DNA of 64,000 nt from Azorhizobium oxalatiphilum (GTDB taxonomy: Bacteria; Pseudomonadota; Alphaproteobacteria; Rhizobiales; Xanthobacteraceae): contig NZ_BMCT01000007.1 in assembly GCF_014635325.1 (NCBI RefSeq), positions 186,001 through 250,000 of the forward strand. Reading direction: 5' to 3'. Shown here piece by piece: positions 16,621 through 25,910 of this stretch. How positions within the stretch are numbered: position 1 is the stretch's first letter; every line of letters begins with the position of its first letter. Position numbers and translations under genes: made by a program. A model generated the notes under the pieces. It did no database searches. It saw only the letters and a program-made list of their open reading frames with translations, and had not been told where the DNA came from.

Positions 16621-17556
16621 TCAGCCCTTTTTCTTGTCCTTCTTGCCGTTCCCGTCCTTCTTCTCGCCGTCCTTCTTTTCCCCTTCCTTCTTCTTGGCCG
16701 CCTTCGGCGCGGCCGGGTCGATGCCGGCCTTTACGCATTCGGCCTCGTAGAGGGTGCGGATGTCGTCGATGTCCACCGTGGGGGCGGGCGTCTTCAGCTT
16801 CATCTCGTCCAGCGTGTTGGCGATGATCTGCGAGATGGCGAGATCGCGGAACCACTTGTGGTTGGACGGGATCACGTACCAGGGCGCGTCCGGCGTCGAG
16901 CATTTGGTGATCATGTCGTCATAGGCGGCGCCATAGTCGTCCCAGCGGGAGCGTTCGCTATAGTCGGCGGCGCTGATCTTCCACTGCCGCTTCGGGTCGT
17001 TCAGCCGGTCGCCGAAGCGCTTCAGCTGCTCTTCCTTGGAGATGGCCAGGAAGAATTTCAGCACCGTGGTGCCAGCCAGCATCAGGCTGCGCTCGAAGGC
17101 GTTGATGACGTCATAGCGCTGCTTCCACACCTTCTCGGGCACCAGTTCGTGCACGCGGGCGATCAGCACCTCCTCGTAATGGGAGCGGTTGAACACCGAC
17201 ACATGGCCCTGCGCGGGCGTGTGCGGGTGGATGCGCCAGAGGAAATCGTGCGCCCTCTCCTCGCTGGAGGGCTCCTTGAAGGCCGTGACCGAGCAGCCGT
17301 GCGGCCCCAGCCCCTTCAGCACGTGCCAGCACACGCCGTCCTTGCCGGCGGCGTCGATGCCCTGCAGCACGATCAGCAGCGAATGCCGGCGGTCGGCATA
17401 GAGCTTCTCCTGCAGTTCGCCCATGCGCTCCAGCTGGGCCTCGATGGCCGGCTGGGCCTCGGCGCGGCTGGAATAGGAATTATGGAAGCCGGGATCGAAC
17501 CCGGCCAGCGAGAAGGAGGAGCCGGGAGCGGCGCGGAAGAGGGTGCGATAGTCCAT
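16621..17556 (-). CDS. ppk2: Polyphosphate kinase 2 family protein
   Basis: The protein has the PPK2 P-loop GIDAAGKDG (about residues 66-74), the lid/Walker B region VFNRSHYEEVL and the motif ISKEEQLKRFGDRLNDPKRQWK. These match PPK2 enzymes that phosphorylate nucleotides with polyphosphate (class III-like length of about 300). The last 25 residues are almost only Lys, Glu, Gly and Asp, an unusual charged tail. The ATG at 17556 (MDYRTLF) fits homologues; earlier in-frame starts reach 17598 and no start has a strong ribosome site. Nucleotide specificity cannot be read from sequence. Confidence 0.88.
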   Translation of the reverse strand: MDYRTLFRAAPGSSFSLAGFDPGFHNSYSSRAEAQPAIEAQLERMGELQEKLYADRRHSLLIVLQGIDAAGKDGVCWHVLKGLGPHGCSVTAFKEPSSEERAHDFLWRIHPHTPAQGHVSVFNRSHYEEVLIARVHELVPEKVWKQRYDVINAFERSLMLAGTTVLKFFLAISKEEQLKRFGDRLNDPKRQWKISAADYSERSRWDDYGAAYDDMITKCSTPDAPWYVIPSNHKWFRDLAISQIIANTLDEMKLKTPAPTVDIDDIRTLYEAECVKAGIDPAAPKAAKKKEGEKKDGEKKDGNGKKDKKKG

Positions 17557-17712
17557 CTGCCCATTCTGCACGCTTCCGGCCATTTTTCGAGCAGGCACGC
17601 GACGATGGCCCGCGGCACGTCGCCGTGCCGCATGGCCTGCGGGACAGCCCCGTGCAAGCTTGACGGGACAGGGTCCGCCACGTGGTGGGGACCACAGGAG
17701 TTGTGCTCTCCC

Positions 17713-18234
17713 ATGACGAGCATCTCATCGACGCAGAGTGCGTCCTCAAGCCTGACCTCGACGTCCTCGTCGTCGTCGGGGCGCGTTGCCGCGTTGCAGG
17801 CTGAACTGGAAGCGGCCGAGACCGCGCTCCAGGAGGCCAAGGACGCCGAGGATCAGGAAGAGATCGCGGCCCAGGAGGCGGCGATCCAGAAGCTGCAGCA
17901 GCAGATCCAGCAGCTGGAGCAGAAGCAGGCCACGCAGGCGACCTCGTCTTCGTCCCAGGTGGACGCGATGTCCGGCGTGCAGTCGGTCACGAACACCTCC
18001 ACCACCGCAGCGTCCGAGACGATCGAGGCCGGCAACCCCTACAAGGCGGTGATGAAGCTGGACCTCGCGGGCATCGCCCAGAACGTCAAGGACACCGAGG
18101 CCCAGCAGGAGGCCGAGGAAGCCGCCAAGGTCAAGGCCGCGGCGGAAGCCAAGGCGGCCGCCGATGCCGAGGCTGCGGCCGAGGAAGGCGCCGAGAAGAC
18201 CGACGAGACCTCCGGAACGGTGGCTGCGGCCTGA
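17713..18234 (+). CDS. Coiled-coil hypothetical protein (173 aa)
   Basis: No known family is recognised. Residues 1-25 are Ser/Thr-rich. Residues about 27-75 (AALQAELEAAETALQEAKDA, later IQKLQQQIQQLEQKQ) form a clear heptad coiled coil. A Ser/Thr stretch and the segment NPYKAVMKLDLAGIAQNVKD follow, then an Ala/Glu/Lys-rich helical tail. There is no signal peptide or membrane segment. An AGGAG site lies about 13 bases before the ATG, rather far. It is divergent from ppk2 and upstream of the Ku gene, without evident operon link. Confidence 0.6.
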   Translation: MTSISSTQSASSSLTSTSSSSSGRVAALQAELEAAETALQEAKDAEDQEEIAAQEAAIQKLQQQIQQLEQKQATQATSSSSQVDAMSGVQSVTNTSTTAASETIEAGNPYKAVMKLDLAGIAQNVKDTEAQQEAEEAAKVKAAAEAKAAADAEAAAEEGAEKTDETSGTVAAA

Positions 18235-18402
18235 CGCGTTTCGCTTCCGGCGCCTGTCAGTGCCGGGAGACCCGTGCCTCGCGGCCAGTGATCCCATGGC
18301 TCGTACCCACATGGTGGCCGCGAGGGCCGGTGCACACACGCGCACCGGCAGGGGCATGCAATGGCGGACGCATCCTCAGGTGCGCGTGAGAGCCTGTGTG
18401 CG

Positions 18403-18427
18403 GGAACGGTGCTCCGCGATGGGCGTT
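18403..18427 (+). promoter_or_regulatory. EcfG-type general-stress promoter of ku-ligD
   Basis: GGAAC (18403-18407), 16 bases, CGTT (18424-18427) is a perfect match to the EcfG/RpoE2 consensus. It ends 34 bases before the GTG start of the Ku gene. It therefore supports that GTG as start and stress control of the operon. Confidence 0.75.
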
Positions 18428-18461
18428 GAGCTTCACAGTTCCATCTGCTCAGGGGATCGGC

Positions 18462-19448
18462 GTGGCACCGCGCGCGCTCTGGAAAGGCTTTCTGAAGGTC
18501 GCCGAGCTGTCCTGCGCGGTCGGCCTCTACAGTGCTGTCTCGAAGGCGGAGCGCATCTCTTTCCATATGGTGGACCGCGACAGCGGGCACCGGCTTGCCC
18601 GCCAGTTCGTGGACGAGGAGACCGGGCGCGAGGTGCCGCGCGAGGCGCAGGTGAAGGGCTATGACACCGGCGGCGGCACCGTGGTGCTGGAGCCCGACGA
18701 GGTGGCGAGCGTGGTGCCCGAGAGCACAAGGACGCTGGCCGTGGAGGGCTTCCTCGCCTGTGACGACATCGAGCCGCTCTATTTCGACACGCCCTACTAT
18801 CTCGGCCCCGCCGACAAGGCGTCGGCGCCCGCCTTCGCGCTGATCCGCGAGGCCATGCGGACCCGCAAGGTGGCGGCCATCGCCCGCACCGTGCTGTTCC
18901 GCCGCCTGCGCACGGTGCTGATCCGCCCGGCAGGTACCGGCTTCACCGCCACCACCCTGCATTTCGACTATGAGGTGCGCTCCGCCACCGAGGCGTTCGA
19001 GGATGTTCCGGACGTGAAGGTGGACAAGGAGATGCTGGATCTGGCCCGCCACATCATCAAGACCAAGAGTGGCGGCTTCGACCCGGAAGACTTCGAGGAC
19101 CGCTACGAGGCCGCGCTGACCGATCTGGTGAAGGCGAAGATTTCGGGCCGCACGGTGCGCCCGCGCAAGGCGGCGCCCCCGGCCAAGGTGGTGAGCCTGA
19201 TGGATGCGCTGCGCCGCAGCGCCGGGGCGGACGCGACGGGCGGGCGTGGCGGCAAGACCAGCAGCAAGGCGAGCGGCAAGGCACCGGCGAAAAAGAGCAG
19301 GACGTCAGCCGCCAAATCCGCACCCGCCAAGGCATCCGCCGGCAAATCCGCATCCGCCGGCAAAGCGGCTGCCAAGCCTGCGGCAAAGGGACGAGCCAAG
19401 GGCACAAAAGCCGCCGCCAGCCCACCGGCAAGGCGCAGGGCCAGCTGA
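18462..19448 (+). CDS. ku: Ku protein, non-homologous end joining (copy 1)
   Basis: The 328-residue protein starts APRALWKGFLKVAELSCAVG like other bacterial Ku, with the core beta-barrel to about residue 250 (FHMVDRDSGHRLARQFVDEE, YLGPADK). Its last 70 residues are a Lys/Ala/Ser-rich tail of the type that contacts DNA and LigD in extended Ku proteins. Ku binds double-strand ends as a dimer and recruits LigD, whose gene follows 32 bases downstream. The GTG at 18462 aligns with the second Ku of the window and lies just after an EcfG-type promoter. Confidence 0.95.
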   Translation: MAPRALWKGFLKVAELSCAVGLYSAVSKAERISFHMVDRDSGHRLARQFVDEETGREVPREAQVKGYDTGGGTVVLEPDEVASVVPESTRTLAVEGFLACDDIEPLYFDTPYYLGPADKASAPAFALIREAMRTRKVAAIARTVLFRRLRTVLIRPAGTGFTATTLHFDYEVRSATEAFEDVPDVKVDKEMLDLARHIIKTKSGGFDPEDFEDRYEAALTDLVKAKISGRTVRPRKAAPPAKVVSLMDALRRSAGADATGGRGGKTSSKASGKAPAKKSRTSAAKSAPAKASAGKSASAGKAAAKPAAKGRAKGTKAAASPPARRRAS

Positions 19449-19480
19449 GGCGGCACAGGCAAGCTGAAAGGGACTGAACC

Positions 19481-22111
19481 GTGGCCCTTGAGACCTATCG
19501 CGCCAAACGCGACTTCTCCCGCACACGGGAGCCCTCCGGCGTGAAGGGCCGGAAGGCCACCGGCCTCTATCTGATCCAGAAGCACGACGCCACGCGGCTG
19601 CATTATGATCTGCGCCTCGAACTCGATGGCGTGCTGCTGAGCTGGGCGGTGACGCGCGGCCCCAGCCTCGTGCCGGGCGAGAAACGCCTCGCCGTGCATG
19701 TGGAGGATCATCCCGTCGCCTATGGCGATTTCGAGGGCACCATCCCCAAGGGCGAGTATGGCGGCGGCACGGTGATGCTGTGGGATCGCGGCACATGGGC
19801 GCCCATCGGGGACGCGAAGAAGGGCCTCGCAAAAGGGCATCTGGAATTCGAGCTGAAGGGCGAGAAGCTCACCGGCCGCTGGCATCTGGTGCGGCTGCGG
19901 GCCAGGCCGCGCGAGAAGCGGGATAACTGGCTGCTCATCAAGGGCGAGGACGATGCCGCGCGCACCGAGGCCGATCCGGACATTCTTGAGGACGAGCCCA
20001 ATTCGGTGAAGACGGGACGGACCATCCCGGAGATCGCGCAGGAGGCGCCCGGCTGGTCCTCGAAGACCGGGCCGATCCCGAAGGCGAAGCGAAGGGCAGG
20101 CGAGGAGGCGAAGGCCAACGGCGCGAGGAAAGCCAAAGCGAAGGCGCAGGCGGCGAAAGCGCAGGATGAGGCCGCGCCCGATGCCGTTGCCGCGCCCGAT
20201 CCCGCCGCCATCAGGGGCGCGAAGGCGGGGCGGCTGCCGGGCTTCGTGGAGCCCGCGCTGGCGAAGCTGGTGGCCAAGCCCCCGGCGGGCAAGGGCTGGC
20301 TGCACGAGATCAAGTTCGACGGCTATCGCCTTCAGGCCCGCATCTCGCAGGGCAAGCTCAGGCTGCTCACCCGCAGCGGCCTCGACTGGACGGAGCGCTT
20401 CGGCGCCAGGGTGCACGATGCGCTCCTCGCCTTGCCGGTCAAAAGCGCGCTCATCGATGGCGAACTGGTGGTGGAAGGGCCGAACGGCGCCTCCGACTTT
20501 TCCGCCCTTCAGGCGGACCTCTCGGAGGGGCGTTCCGACCGTTTCGTCTTCTATGCCTTCGACCTCATGTTTCTGAACGGGCAGGATCTCACGGGGGCAA
20601 AACTCTGCGACCGCAAGGCGGCGTTGCAGACGCTGCTGGAGGGGGCCGATCACATCCTGCGCTTCTCCGGCGATTTCGGTGATGACGGCGCGCTCATCCT
20701 CTCCCATGCCTGCCGCCTCAGCCTTGAGGGCATCGTCTCCAAGCGGGCGGATGCACCCTATCGCTCCGGCCGCACCGGCGATTTCGTGAAGGCGAAATGC
20801 TCCGAGCGGCAGGAGTTCGTGATCGGCGGCTATGTGCCCTCTTCCACGGGTGCGGCGGCCATCGGCTCTCTGGTGCTGGGCTATGGCGAGAAAGGCAAGC
20901 TGCGCCACGCCGGGCGCGTGGGCACCGGCTTCTCGCAAACCGTGGCGCGCGATCTGATGAAGCGGCTGAAGCCGATGCGGGTGAAGGACAGCCCGTTCGC
21001 GGACGCACTCACGGCGGAGGAGGCGCGGGACGTGACCTTCGTCGCGCCGGAACTGGTGGCCGAGGTGGAATTCCGGGCCTGGACGGCGGATGATCACATC
21101 CGCCACGCGTCCTTCCGGGGCCTGCGCGAGGACAAGACCGCCGCAGACGTCAAACGCGAGACGCCGGAGGCCCGCATGCCGCAGGCGAAGGTCGGGACAG
21201 AGAAGACGGCAAAGGCGGGCAAGACCGCCGCGCCGAAATCCGGCGTGAAACTCACCCATCCCGACCGGCTCTACTGGCCGGATGCGGGCGTCACCAAGGC
21301 AGGACTGGCGGACTATTATGCGCAGGTCTGGCGCTGGATGGGGCCGTTCGTGACCGGCCGCCCGCTGGCGCTGCTGCGCTGCCCGGAAGGGACGGCGGGC
21401 CAGTGCTTCTTCCAGAAGCATGTGTGGCGCGGGGCCTCGAAATCCATCCGCCTCGTCACCGATCCGCAGGACAAGGACGCCGGGCCGCTGGTGGCGGTGG
21501 ATGATCTCGACGGCCTCGCCGGCCTCGTGCAGGCAGGCGTGCTGGAAATCCACCCCTGGGGCTCCACGCTCAGGGACATGGAGCATCCCGACCAGATCAT
21601 TCTCGATCTCGATCCCGGCGAGGGCGTGGACTGGGCGGACATCACCGCTGCCGCGCGCGAGGTGAAGGCGCGGCTGGAGGCGGTGGGGCTCGCGAGCTTC
21701 GTGAAGACCTCGGGCGGCAAGGGCCTGCATGTGGTGGCCCCGCTCAAACCCAAAGCGGACTGGGCGGCGGCGAAGACCTTCGCGCACGATCTGGCCTTCG
21801 CCATGGCGAAGGACGACCCGGACGCCTTTGTGGCCGTCGTCACCAAGGCCAAGCGCAAGGGGCGCATTCTTGTTGACTATCTGCGCAACGGACGCGGCAA
21901 CACGGCGGTGGCCGCCTATTCGACGCGCGCGCGGGCGGGTGCTCCGGTTTCCATGCCGGTGGCGTGGGCGGAGATCGACGACATCGGACCCGCCGCCTTC
22001 GCGGTGGAGAACGCGCCGACGCGGCTCCTGAACCTAAAGGCTGACCCGTGGGCGGACTTCTGGGACAGCGCCGCGCCTTTGCCTGCGGCGAAGGGCAGGC
22101 GGAAGGGATAG
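19481..22111 (+). CDS. ligD: Multifunctional ATP-dependent DNA ligase D
   Basis: The 876-residue enzyme has three domains. An N-terminal 3'-phosphoesterase covers about residues 1-180 (KHDATRLHYDLRLELDGVLL, HVEDHPVAYGDFEGTIP). A ligase covers about 245-540, with nucleotidyl motif KFDGYR and Lys278 as adenylation site. A C-terminal primase/polymerase covers about 585-870, with DLDPGEGVDW metal ligands. The order PE-ligase-polymerase is that of Pseudomonas-type LigD. It trims, fills and seals ends held by Ku. The GTG start at 19481 has AAAGGGA upstream and sits in an operon with ku. Confidence 0.96.
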   Translation: MALETYRAKRDFSRTREPSGVKGRKATGLYLIQKHDATRLHYDLRLELDGVLLSWAVTRGPSLVPGEKRLAVHVEDHPVAYGDFEGTIPKGEYGGGTVMLWDRGTWAPIGDAKKGLAKGHLEFELKGEKLTGRWHLVRLRARPREKRDNWLLIKGEDDAARTEADPDILEDEPNSVKTGRTIPEIAQEAPGWSSKTGPIPKAKRRAGEEAKANGARKAKAKAQAAKAQDEAAPDAVAAPDPAAIRGAKAGRLPGFVEPALAKLVAKPPAGKGWLHEIKFDGYRLQARISQGKLRLLTRSGLDWTERFGARVHDALLALPVKSALIDGELVVEGPNGASDFSALQADLSEGRSDRFVFYAFDLMFLNGQDLTGAKLCDRKAALQTLLEGADHILRFSGDFGDDGALILSHACRLSLEGIVSKRADAPYRSGRTGDFVKAKCSERQEFVIGGYVPSSTGAAAIGSLVLGYGEKGKLRHAGRVGTGFSQTVARDLMKRLKPMRVKDSPFADALTAEEARDVTFVAPELVAEVEFRAWTADDHIRHASFRGLREDKTAADVKRETPEARMPQAKVGTEKTAKAGKTAAPKSGVKLTHPDRLYWPDAGVTKAGLADYYAQVWRWMGPFVTGRPLALLRCPEGTAGQCFFQKHVWRGASKSIRLVTDPQDKDAGPLVAVDDLDGLAGLVQAGVLEIHPWGSTLRDMEHPDQIILDLDPGEGVDWADITAAAREVKARLEAVGLASFVKTSGGKGLHVVAPLKPKADWAAAKTFAHDLAFAMAKDDPDAFVAVVTKAKRKGRILVDYLRNGRGNTAVAAYSTRARAGAPVSMPVAWAEIDDIGPAAFAVENAPTRLLNLKADPWADFWDSAAPLPAAKGRRKG

Positions 22112-22220
22112 GGCGATCCGCCGGACCGTTCGACACTTCTCCTGACGGGGAGCGACGCTGGCGAACTCCCTCCCCCCTTGCGGGGGAGAGGGCACGTTCC
22201 GTGGAAAGGAGGGCAGTCCC
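22112..22220. repeat. Short GC-repeat arm between ligD and the chemoreceptor gene
   Basis: CTCCCTCCCCCCTTGCGGGGGAGAGGG-like sequence (about 22167-22191) forms a small hairpin of the same family as the other REP-like arms, here as a single arm between convergent genes. It may serve as transcript end. Confidence 0.55.
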
Positions 22221-23516
22221 TCAGAGCACCCTGCGCATGCCGTCGAGGAAGCCGCGCACCTGACCGCGCATCTGCGCCGCCTGCTCGGACAGTTCGCCGG
22301 AGGCGGACAGAACGTGACCGGCCGCCGAGCCGGTCTCTTCCGCCGTGCGGGCCACGCTGACGATGTTGTGCGTCACCTCGCGGGTGCCGCTGGAGGCCAG
22401 ATTCACCGCGCCCACGATCTCGTTGGTCGCCTGGCTCTGCTGGGCGATGGACAGGAACATCTCGCCCGCCGCCGCGTCGATCTCGCGGATGGTGCCGGAA
22501 ATGCCGCCGATGGCATCCACCGCCTTGTCGGTGGTGGACTGGATGGCGTTCACCTTGCCGGAAATCTCCGCCGTCGCCTTGGCGGTCTCGTTGGCCAGCG
22601 CCTTCACCTCGGCGGCGACCACCGCGAAGCCCTTGCCGGCATCCCCGGCGCGGGCCGCCTCGATGGTGGCGTTCAGCGCCAGCAGGTTGGTCTGTGCCGC
22701 AAGGCCGTTGATCATGTCCACAACAGCGCCGATGGAGGCGGCGACCGCGCGCAGCTCGGACACGATGCCGGCGGTGGCGTCGGCCTCGCGCACGGCCTCC
22801 TTGGACATGCCGGCGGAGCGCTCCACCTGACGGCGGATCTCGGCCACCGACGAGCCCAGCTCCTCGGCCGCGCCGGCAACGGCGGCGACGTTCGCGCCCG
22901 CTTCCTCGGCGGCGGTGGAGACGGCGTTCGACTGGCCGGTGGTCTGGTTGGCAGAGGCGGAGAGCTGCTGCGCGGTGGATTCCAGCTCGGTGGCGGCGCC
23001 GGCCACCTTTTCGGTGAGCGCCGACATCTCGCGCTCGAAGGTGGTGGTCAGCGTCGACATGGCCTCGGCCTGCGCCTTGGCCTTCTGGGCGGCGAGGGTG
23101 GCGTCCTGCACGTCCACGAGGGCGCCACAGGCGCGCACCGCCTTGCCGGACGCATCATGCACGATGCCGCCGGTGGCACGGAACCAGCGATAGCTGCCGT
23201 CCTTCATCTTCAGCCGGTAGCGGGCCTCGAACACCGACTTCTTGCCCGGCACCTTCTTCAGCGCCGCATTGAAGGCCGCGAACACGCCGGGGGCGTCTTC
23301 CGGATGCATCTTGTCCGACCAGGACTGGCAGACGTTGGGAAAATCGGTCTCGTTGCTATAGCCCACGAGGCGGCGGAACTCGTTGGTCCAGGTCCACTGG
23401 CTCTTCGGATGCAGGGCATCCTCATTCACCAGCACGGCATCCCACAGCCCGACGCCGCAGAAATTGCCGAGCACCTCGATCAGTTCATCGCTCTTCCGGT
23501 TCGGACGGCCAAGCAT
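22221..23516 (-). CDS. Soluble PAS-domain methyl-accepting chemotaxis protein
   Basis: The 431-residue protein has an N-terminal PAS fold with PAC (about residues 10-130; [27 protein letters not shown]). A receptor signalling domain follows whose hairpin tip reads [20 protein letters not shown], so the MCP output is intact. No transmembrane segment is seen, so it is a cytosolic sensor, probably of redox or an internal ligand, that controls CheA. The ATG at 23516 has GGAG seven bases upstream; an in-frame GTG at 23528 is an alternative. It is monocistronic, convergent to ligD. Confidence 0.92.
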   Translation of the reverse strand: MLGRPNRKSDELIEVLGNFCGVGLWDAVLVNEDALHPKSQWTWTNEFRRLVGYSNETDFPNVCQSWSDKMHPEDAPGVFAAFNAALKKVPGKKSVFEARYRLKMKDGSYRWFRATGGIVHDASGKAVRACGALVDVQDATLAAQKAKAQAEAMSTLTTTFEREMSALTEKVAGAATELESTAQQLSASANQTTGQSNAVSTAAEEAGANVAAVAGAAEELGSSVAEIRRQVERSAGMSKEAVREADATAGIVSELRAVAASIGAVVDMINGLAAQTNLLALNATIEAARAGDAGKGFAVVAAEVKALANETAKATAEISGKVNAIQSTTDKAVDAIGGISGTIREIDAAAGEMFLSIAQQSQATNEIVGAVNLASSGTREVTHNIVSVARTAEETGSAAGHVLSASGELSEQAAQMRGQVRGFLDGMRRVL

Positions 23517-24038
23517 CACGCACTCCACGCATTACGGGACAGCACCCGCCGCGGGCGGGCACACCCCGCACACCATCCCACACAGGTTTGCGCAGGGATA
23601 AGTTGAATGGCTTGCATTGAGCTTGCAGCCGTCGTGATCGCGACAGATTTCCGGCAGGACGGTCAGACTACCATTCCGATGTTTTGCCGGCTGGGTGCAG
23701 ATGTTTCCGGTAGATCATTGGAATATATGCCCGCCTTACGGATCATTCTGCTGGCCGATTTCTGAGCCATGACCATCCCCACCACCGCAGGTGGCGCCCA
23801 GATCATGGCCGGACGTACCTCGCGGCGGGCGGATGCAGCGCTGCGGAGACGGCGGCAAGCTTAAACCTGACGTTGCGGAAGCGTATTCGCGGTTGAAAAA
23901 TCTCAGGGATGGAGCTTCGTAGCGCTTCCTTTCGCGGCGGAAGCGGCGGATGCTTCCAGTAACGTCAGGCGGGCCTGCGGCTCGACCCGGCACCTATCAG
24001 GCGGACGATACAGTCCGCAACGGGAAGGAAGCCCAAGC
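23517..24038. other. Divergent intergenic region, chemoreceptor / tctC
   Basis: No gene is supported on either strand. An inverted repeat GGAAGC-N7-GCTTCC lies at 23939-23957, about 80 bases before the tctC ATG, and could be a regulator site. The rest shows no repeat family of this window. Confidence 0.45.
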
Positions 24039-25040
24039 ATGCCCTGCCACTCTCACGCCCGTGGTGTGTCCCGCCGTTCCGCTCTGTTCGGCCTCGCCGG
24101 GGCGCTGGCGCTGGGCGGCGCCGTGCTTGGACCGGGGGCCGCGCAGGCCCAGCTCGCCGAACTGAAGATCATGGCCCCCGCCTCGCCCGGCGGCGGCTGG
24201 GACCAGACGGCGCGCTCCATGCAGCAGGCGCTCGTCACCTCCGGCACCGTGCGCAGCGTGCAGGTGACGAACGTCACCGGCGCCGGTGGCACCATCGGCC
24301 TCGCCCAGCTGGTCTCCACCGCCAAGGGCGATCCCAACCAGCTGATGGTGATGGGCTATGTGATGGTGGGCGCCATCCTCACCAACAAGGCCCCCGTGAC
24401 GCTGGCGCAGGTAACGCCCATCGCCCGCCTGACGGAGGAGACCGAGGCCATCGCGGTGCCCGTCAACTCCCCGCTCAAGACGGTGCAGGAGCTGGCGGAG
24501 GCCATCAAGGCCAATCCCGGCAAGGTGACATGGGCCGGCGGCTCCGCGGGCGGCACCGACCATATCGCGGCGGCCCTGTTCGCGAAGGCTGCGGGGGCGG
24601 ACCCGGCCAAGATCAATTACATCCCCTTCTCCGGCGGCGGGGAGGCCTTGGCGGCCGTGCTCGGCGGCAAGGTGACGGCGGGCATCTCCGGCTATGGCGA
24701 GTTCGAGAGCCAGGTGAAGGCCGGCAAGCTGCGCATCCTCGCCGTGACCGCGCCGCAGCGGGTGGAGGGCGTGGATGCCCCGACCCTCACCGAGGCCGGC
24801 ATCCCTTTGAAGATCACCAACTGGCGCGGCGTCGTGGCGCCTCCCGGCATCACGCCGGAGCAGCGCAAGGCGCTGACCGACGCCGTGGAGAAGATGGCGA
24901 AATCGCCGGCGTGGCAGGACATCCTGAAGCAGAAGGGCTGGGATGACGCGCTGCTCACCGGGGAAGCCTTCGACAAGCTGCTGAAGGACGAGACGGCCGT
25001 GACCGCCGAAGTGCTGAAGTCGGTCGGGCTGGTGAAGTGA
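24039..25040 (+). CDS. tctC: Tripartite tricarboxylate transporter substrate-binding protein (TctC/Bug family)
   Basis: The 333-residue protein has a twin-arginine-like leader ([17 protein letters not shown], cleavage near AQAQ at about residue 38). The mature Bug fold includes the conserved [17 protein letters not shown] loop and GAGGTIG, which bind carboxylates. It delivers a ligand, often citrate or another dicarboxylate, to the TctAB permease encoded downstream. The permease genes are separated from it by 360 bases that contain a REP-like repeat. The ligand cannot be named. Confidence 0.92.
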   Translation: MPCHSHARGVSRRSALFGLAGALALGGAVLGPGAAQAQLAELKIMAPASPGGGWDQTARSMQQALVTSGTVRSVQVTNVTGAGGTIGLAQLVSTAKGDPNQLMVMGYVMVGAILTNKAPVTLAQVTPIARLTEETEAIAVPVNSPLKTVQELAEAIKANPGKVTWAGGSAGGTDHIAAALFAKAAGADPAKINYIPFSGGGEALAAVLGGKVTAGISGYGEFESQVKAGKLRILAVTAPQRVEGVDAPTLTEAGIPLKITNWRGVVAPPGITPEQRKALTDAVEKMAKSPAWQDILKQKGWDDALLTGEAFDKLLKDETAVTAEVLKSVGLVK

Positions 25041-25400
25041 GCTTTTGGGGGCGGGCGATGGCGGACGCGCAAGCCTAGCCACCGGAGCATCGTCATCCCC
25101 GGACCTGATCCCAAAGTCGGATCTTTCCGACTTTGGCTCTTGGAATGCAGAAGTCGGCAAAGCCGACTTCCGGGGATCCACATGGCGCCGCTCGGAACAG
25201 CCCTCTGAGGTCGCCACAGTCGGCCTGACGTGGATGGCCGGATCAAGTCCGGCCATGACGAGTGGAGAGGGACCGCACCTTCATCTGCCCGTGCGTCGTT
25301 CGGCCATGACGAGTGAACAGGACGGCGCTTCCAATCAGGTCGCAGGTCGCGCCGTCCGGGTGCGCCGCGCGCAAGCAGACAGCCCCTTCAGGGAGGCCCC
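25041..25400. repeat. Dispersed intergenic repeat copy 2 inside the tct operon
   Basis: The gap between tctC and tctB holds a repeat from 25092 (GTCATCCCCGG) to 25260 (CCGGCCATGAC), with internal hairpins AAAGTCGGA/TCCGACTTT and AAGTCGGC/GCCGACTT. A partial copy of its end (GGCCATGACGAGTG) recurs at about 25301-25314. The repeat may stabilise the tctC message or reduce downstream expression. Confidence 0.75.
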
Positions 25401-25871
25401 ATGGACCGCAAGCTGAACCGGCCGGATGGCGCCGGCATCGCCATCGCCCTTGGCCTGCTGGCGCTGGCCGGCGTCATCTGGTGGGATGCCACCCAATTGT
25501 CCGCCGGTTCGCCCTACGGCCTCGGGCCGGACGCGGCGCCGAAGGTGGTGGCGGCGGGCCTCGCCATCCTCGCGGTGCTGAATTTCATCTCCGCATGGCG
25601 GGGCACCATGCCCCATCGCGAACGCGGCGACCTCGGCCCCATCTTCTGGATCGTCGGCGGCATGGTGGCGCTGATCGCGCTGATCGCCCTCGGGGGCGGC
25701 TTCATCATCGCCACCGCCATCCTGTTCGCCGCCACCGCACGGGCCTTCGGCCGCAAGGCGCTGCTGGCCGATCTCGGCATCGGCTTCGGGCTGGGGTTCG
25801 GGGCCTATCTGCTGTTCGCCAAGCTGCTCACCCTGTCCCTCCCCATGGGGCCGCTCGAACGCCTGCTCTGA
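25401..25871 (+). CDS. tctB: Tripartite tricarboxylate transporter small membrane subunit
   Basis: The 156-residue protein has four hydrophobic segments (from about residues 12-30, 50-65, 80-120 and 128-148) and the family signature SPYGLGPDAAPKVVA near residue 38. TctB is the small permease subunit of tripartite tricarboxylate transporters in the inner membrane. A good GGGAGG site precedes the ATG, and tctA starts 40 bases after its stop, so the two are co-transcribed. Confidence 0.88.
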   Translation: MDRKLNRPDGAGIAIALGLLALAGVIWWDATQLSAGSPYGLGPDAAPKVVAAGLAILAVLNFISAWRGTMPHRERGDLGPIFWIVGGMVALIALIALGGGFIIATAILFAATARAFGRKALLADLGIGFGLGFGAYLLFAKLLTLSLPMGPLERLL

Positions 25872-25910
25872 GGCCTCTCCCCTTTCGAGGTTGCCAACTT
25901 CGAGGCTCCT

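Noticed and set aside
14087-16903. A 938-codon open frame antisense to the TonB receptor gene
   Set aside because: It is a composition artefact; the plus-strand frame has all receptor motifs, and the antisense frame also runs through the terminator at 16568-16603.
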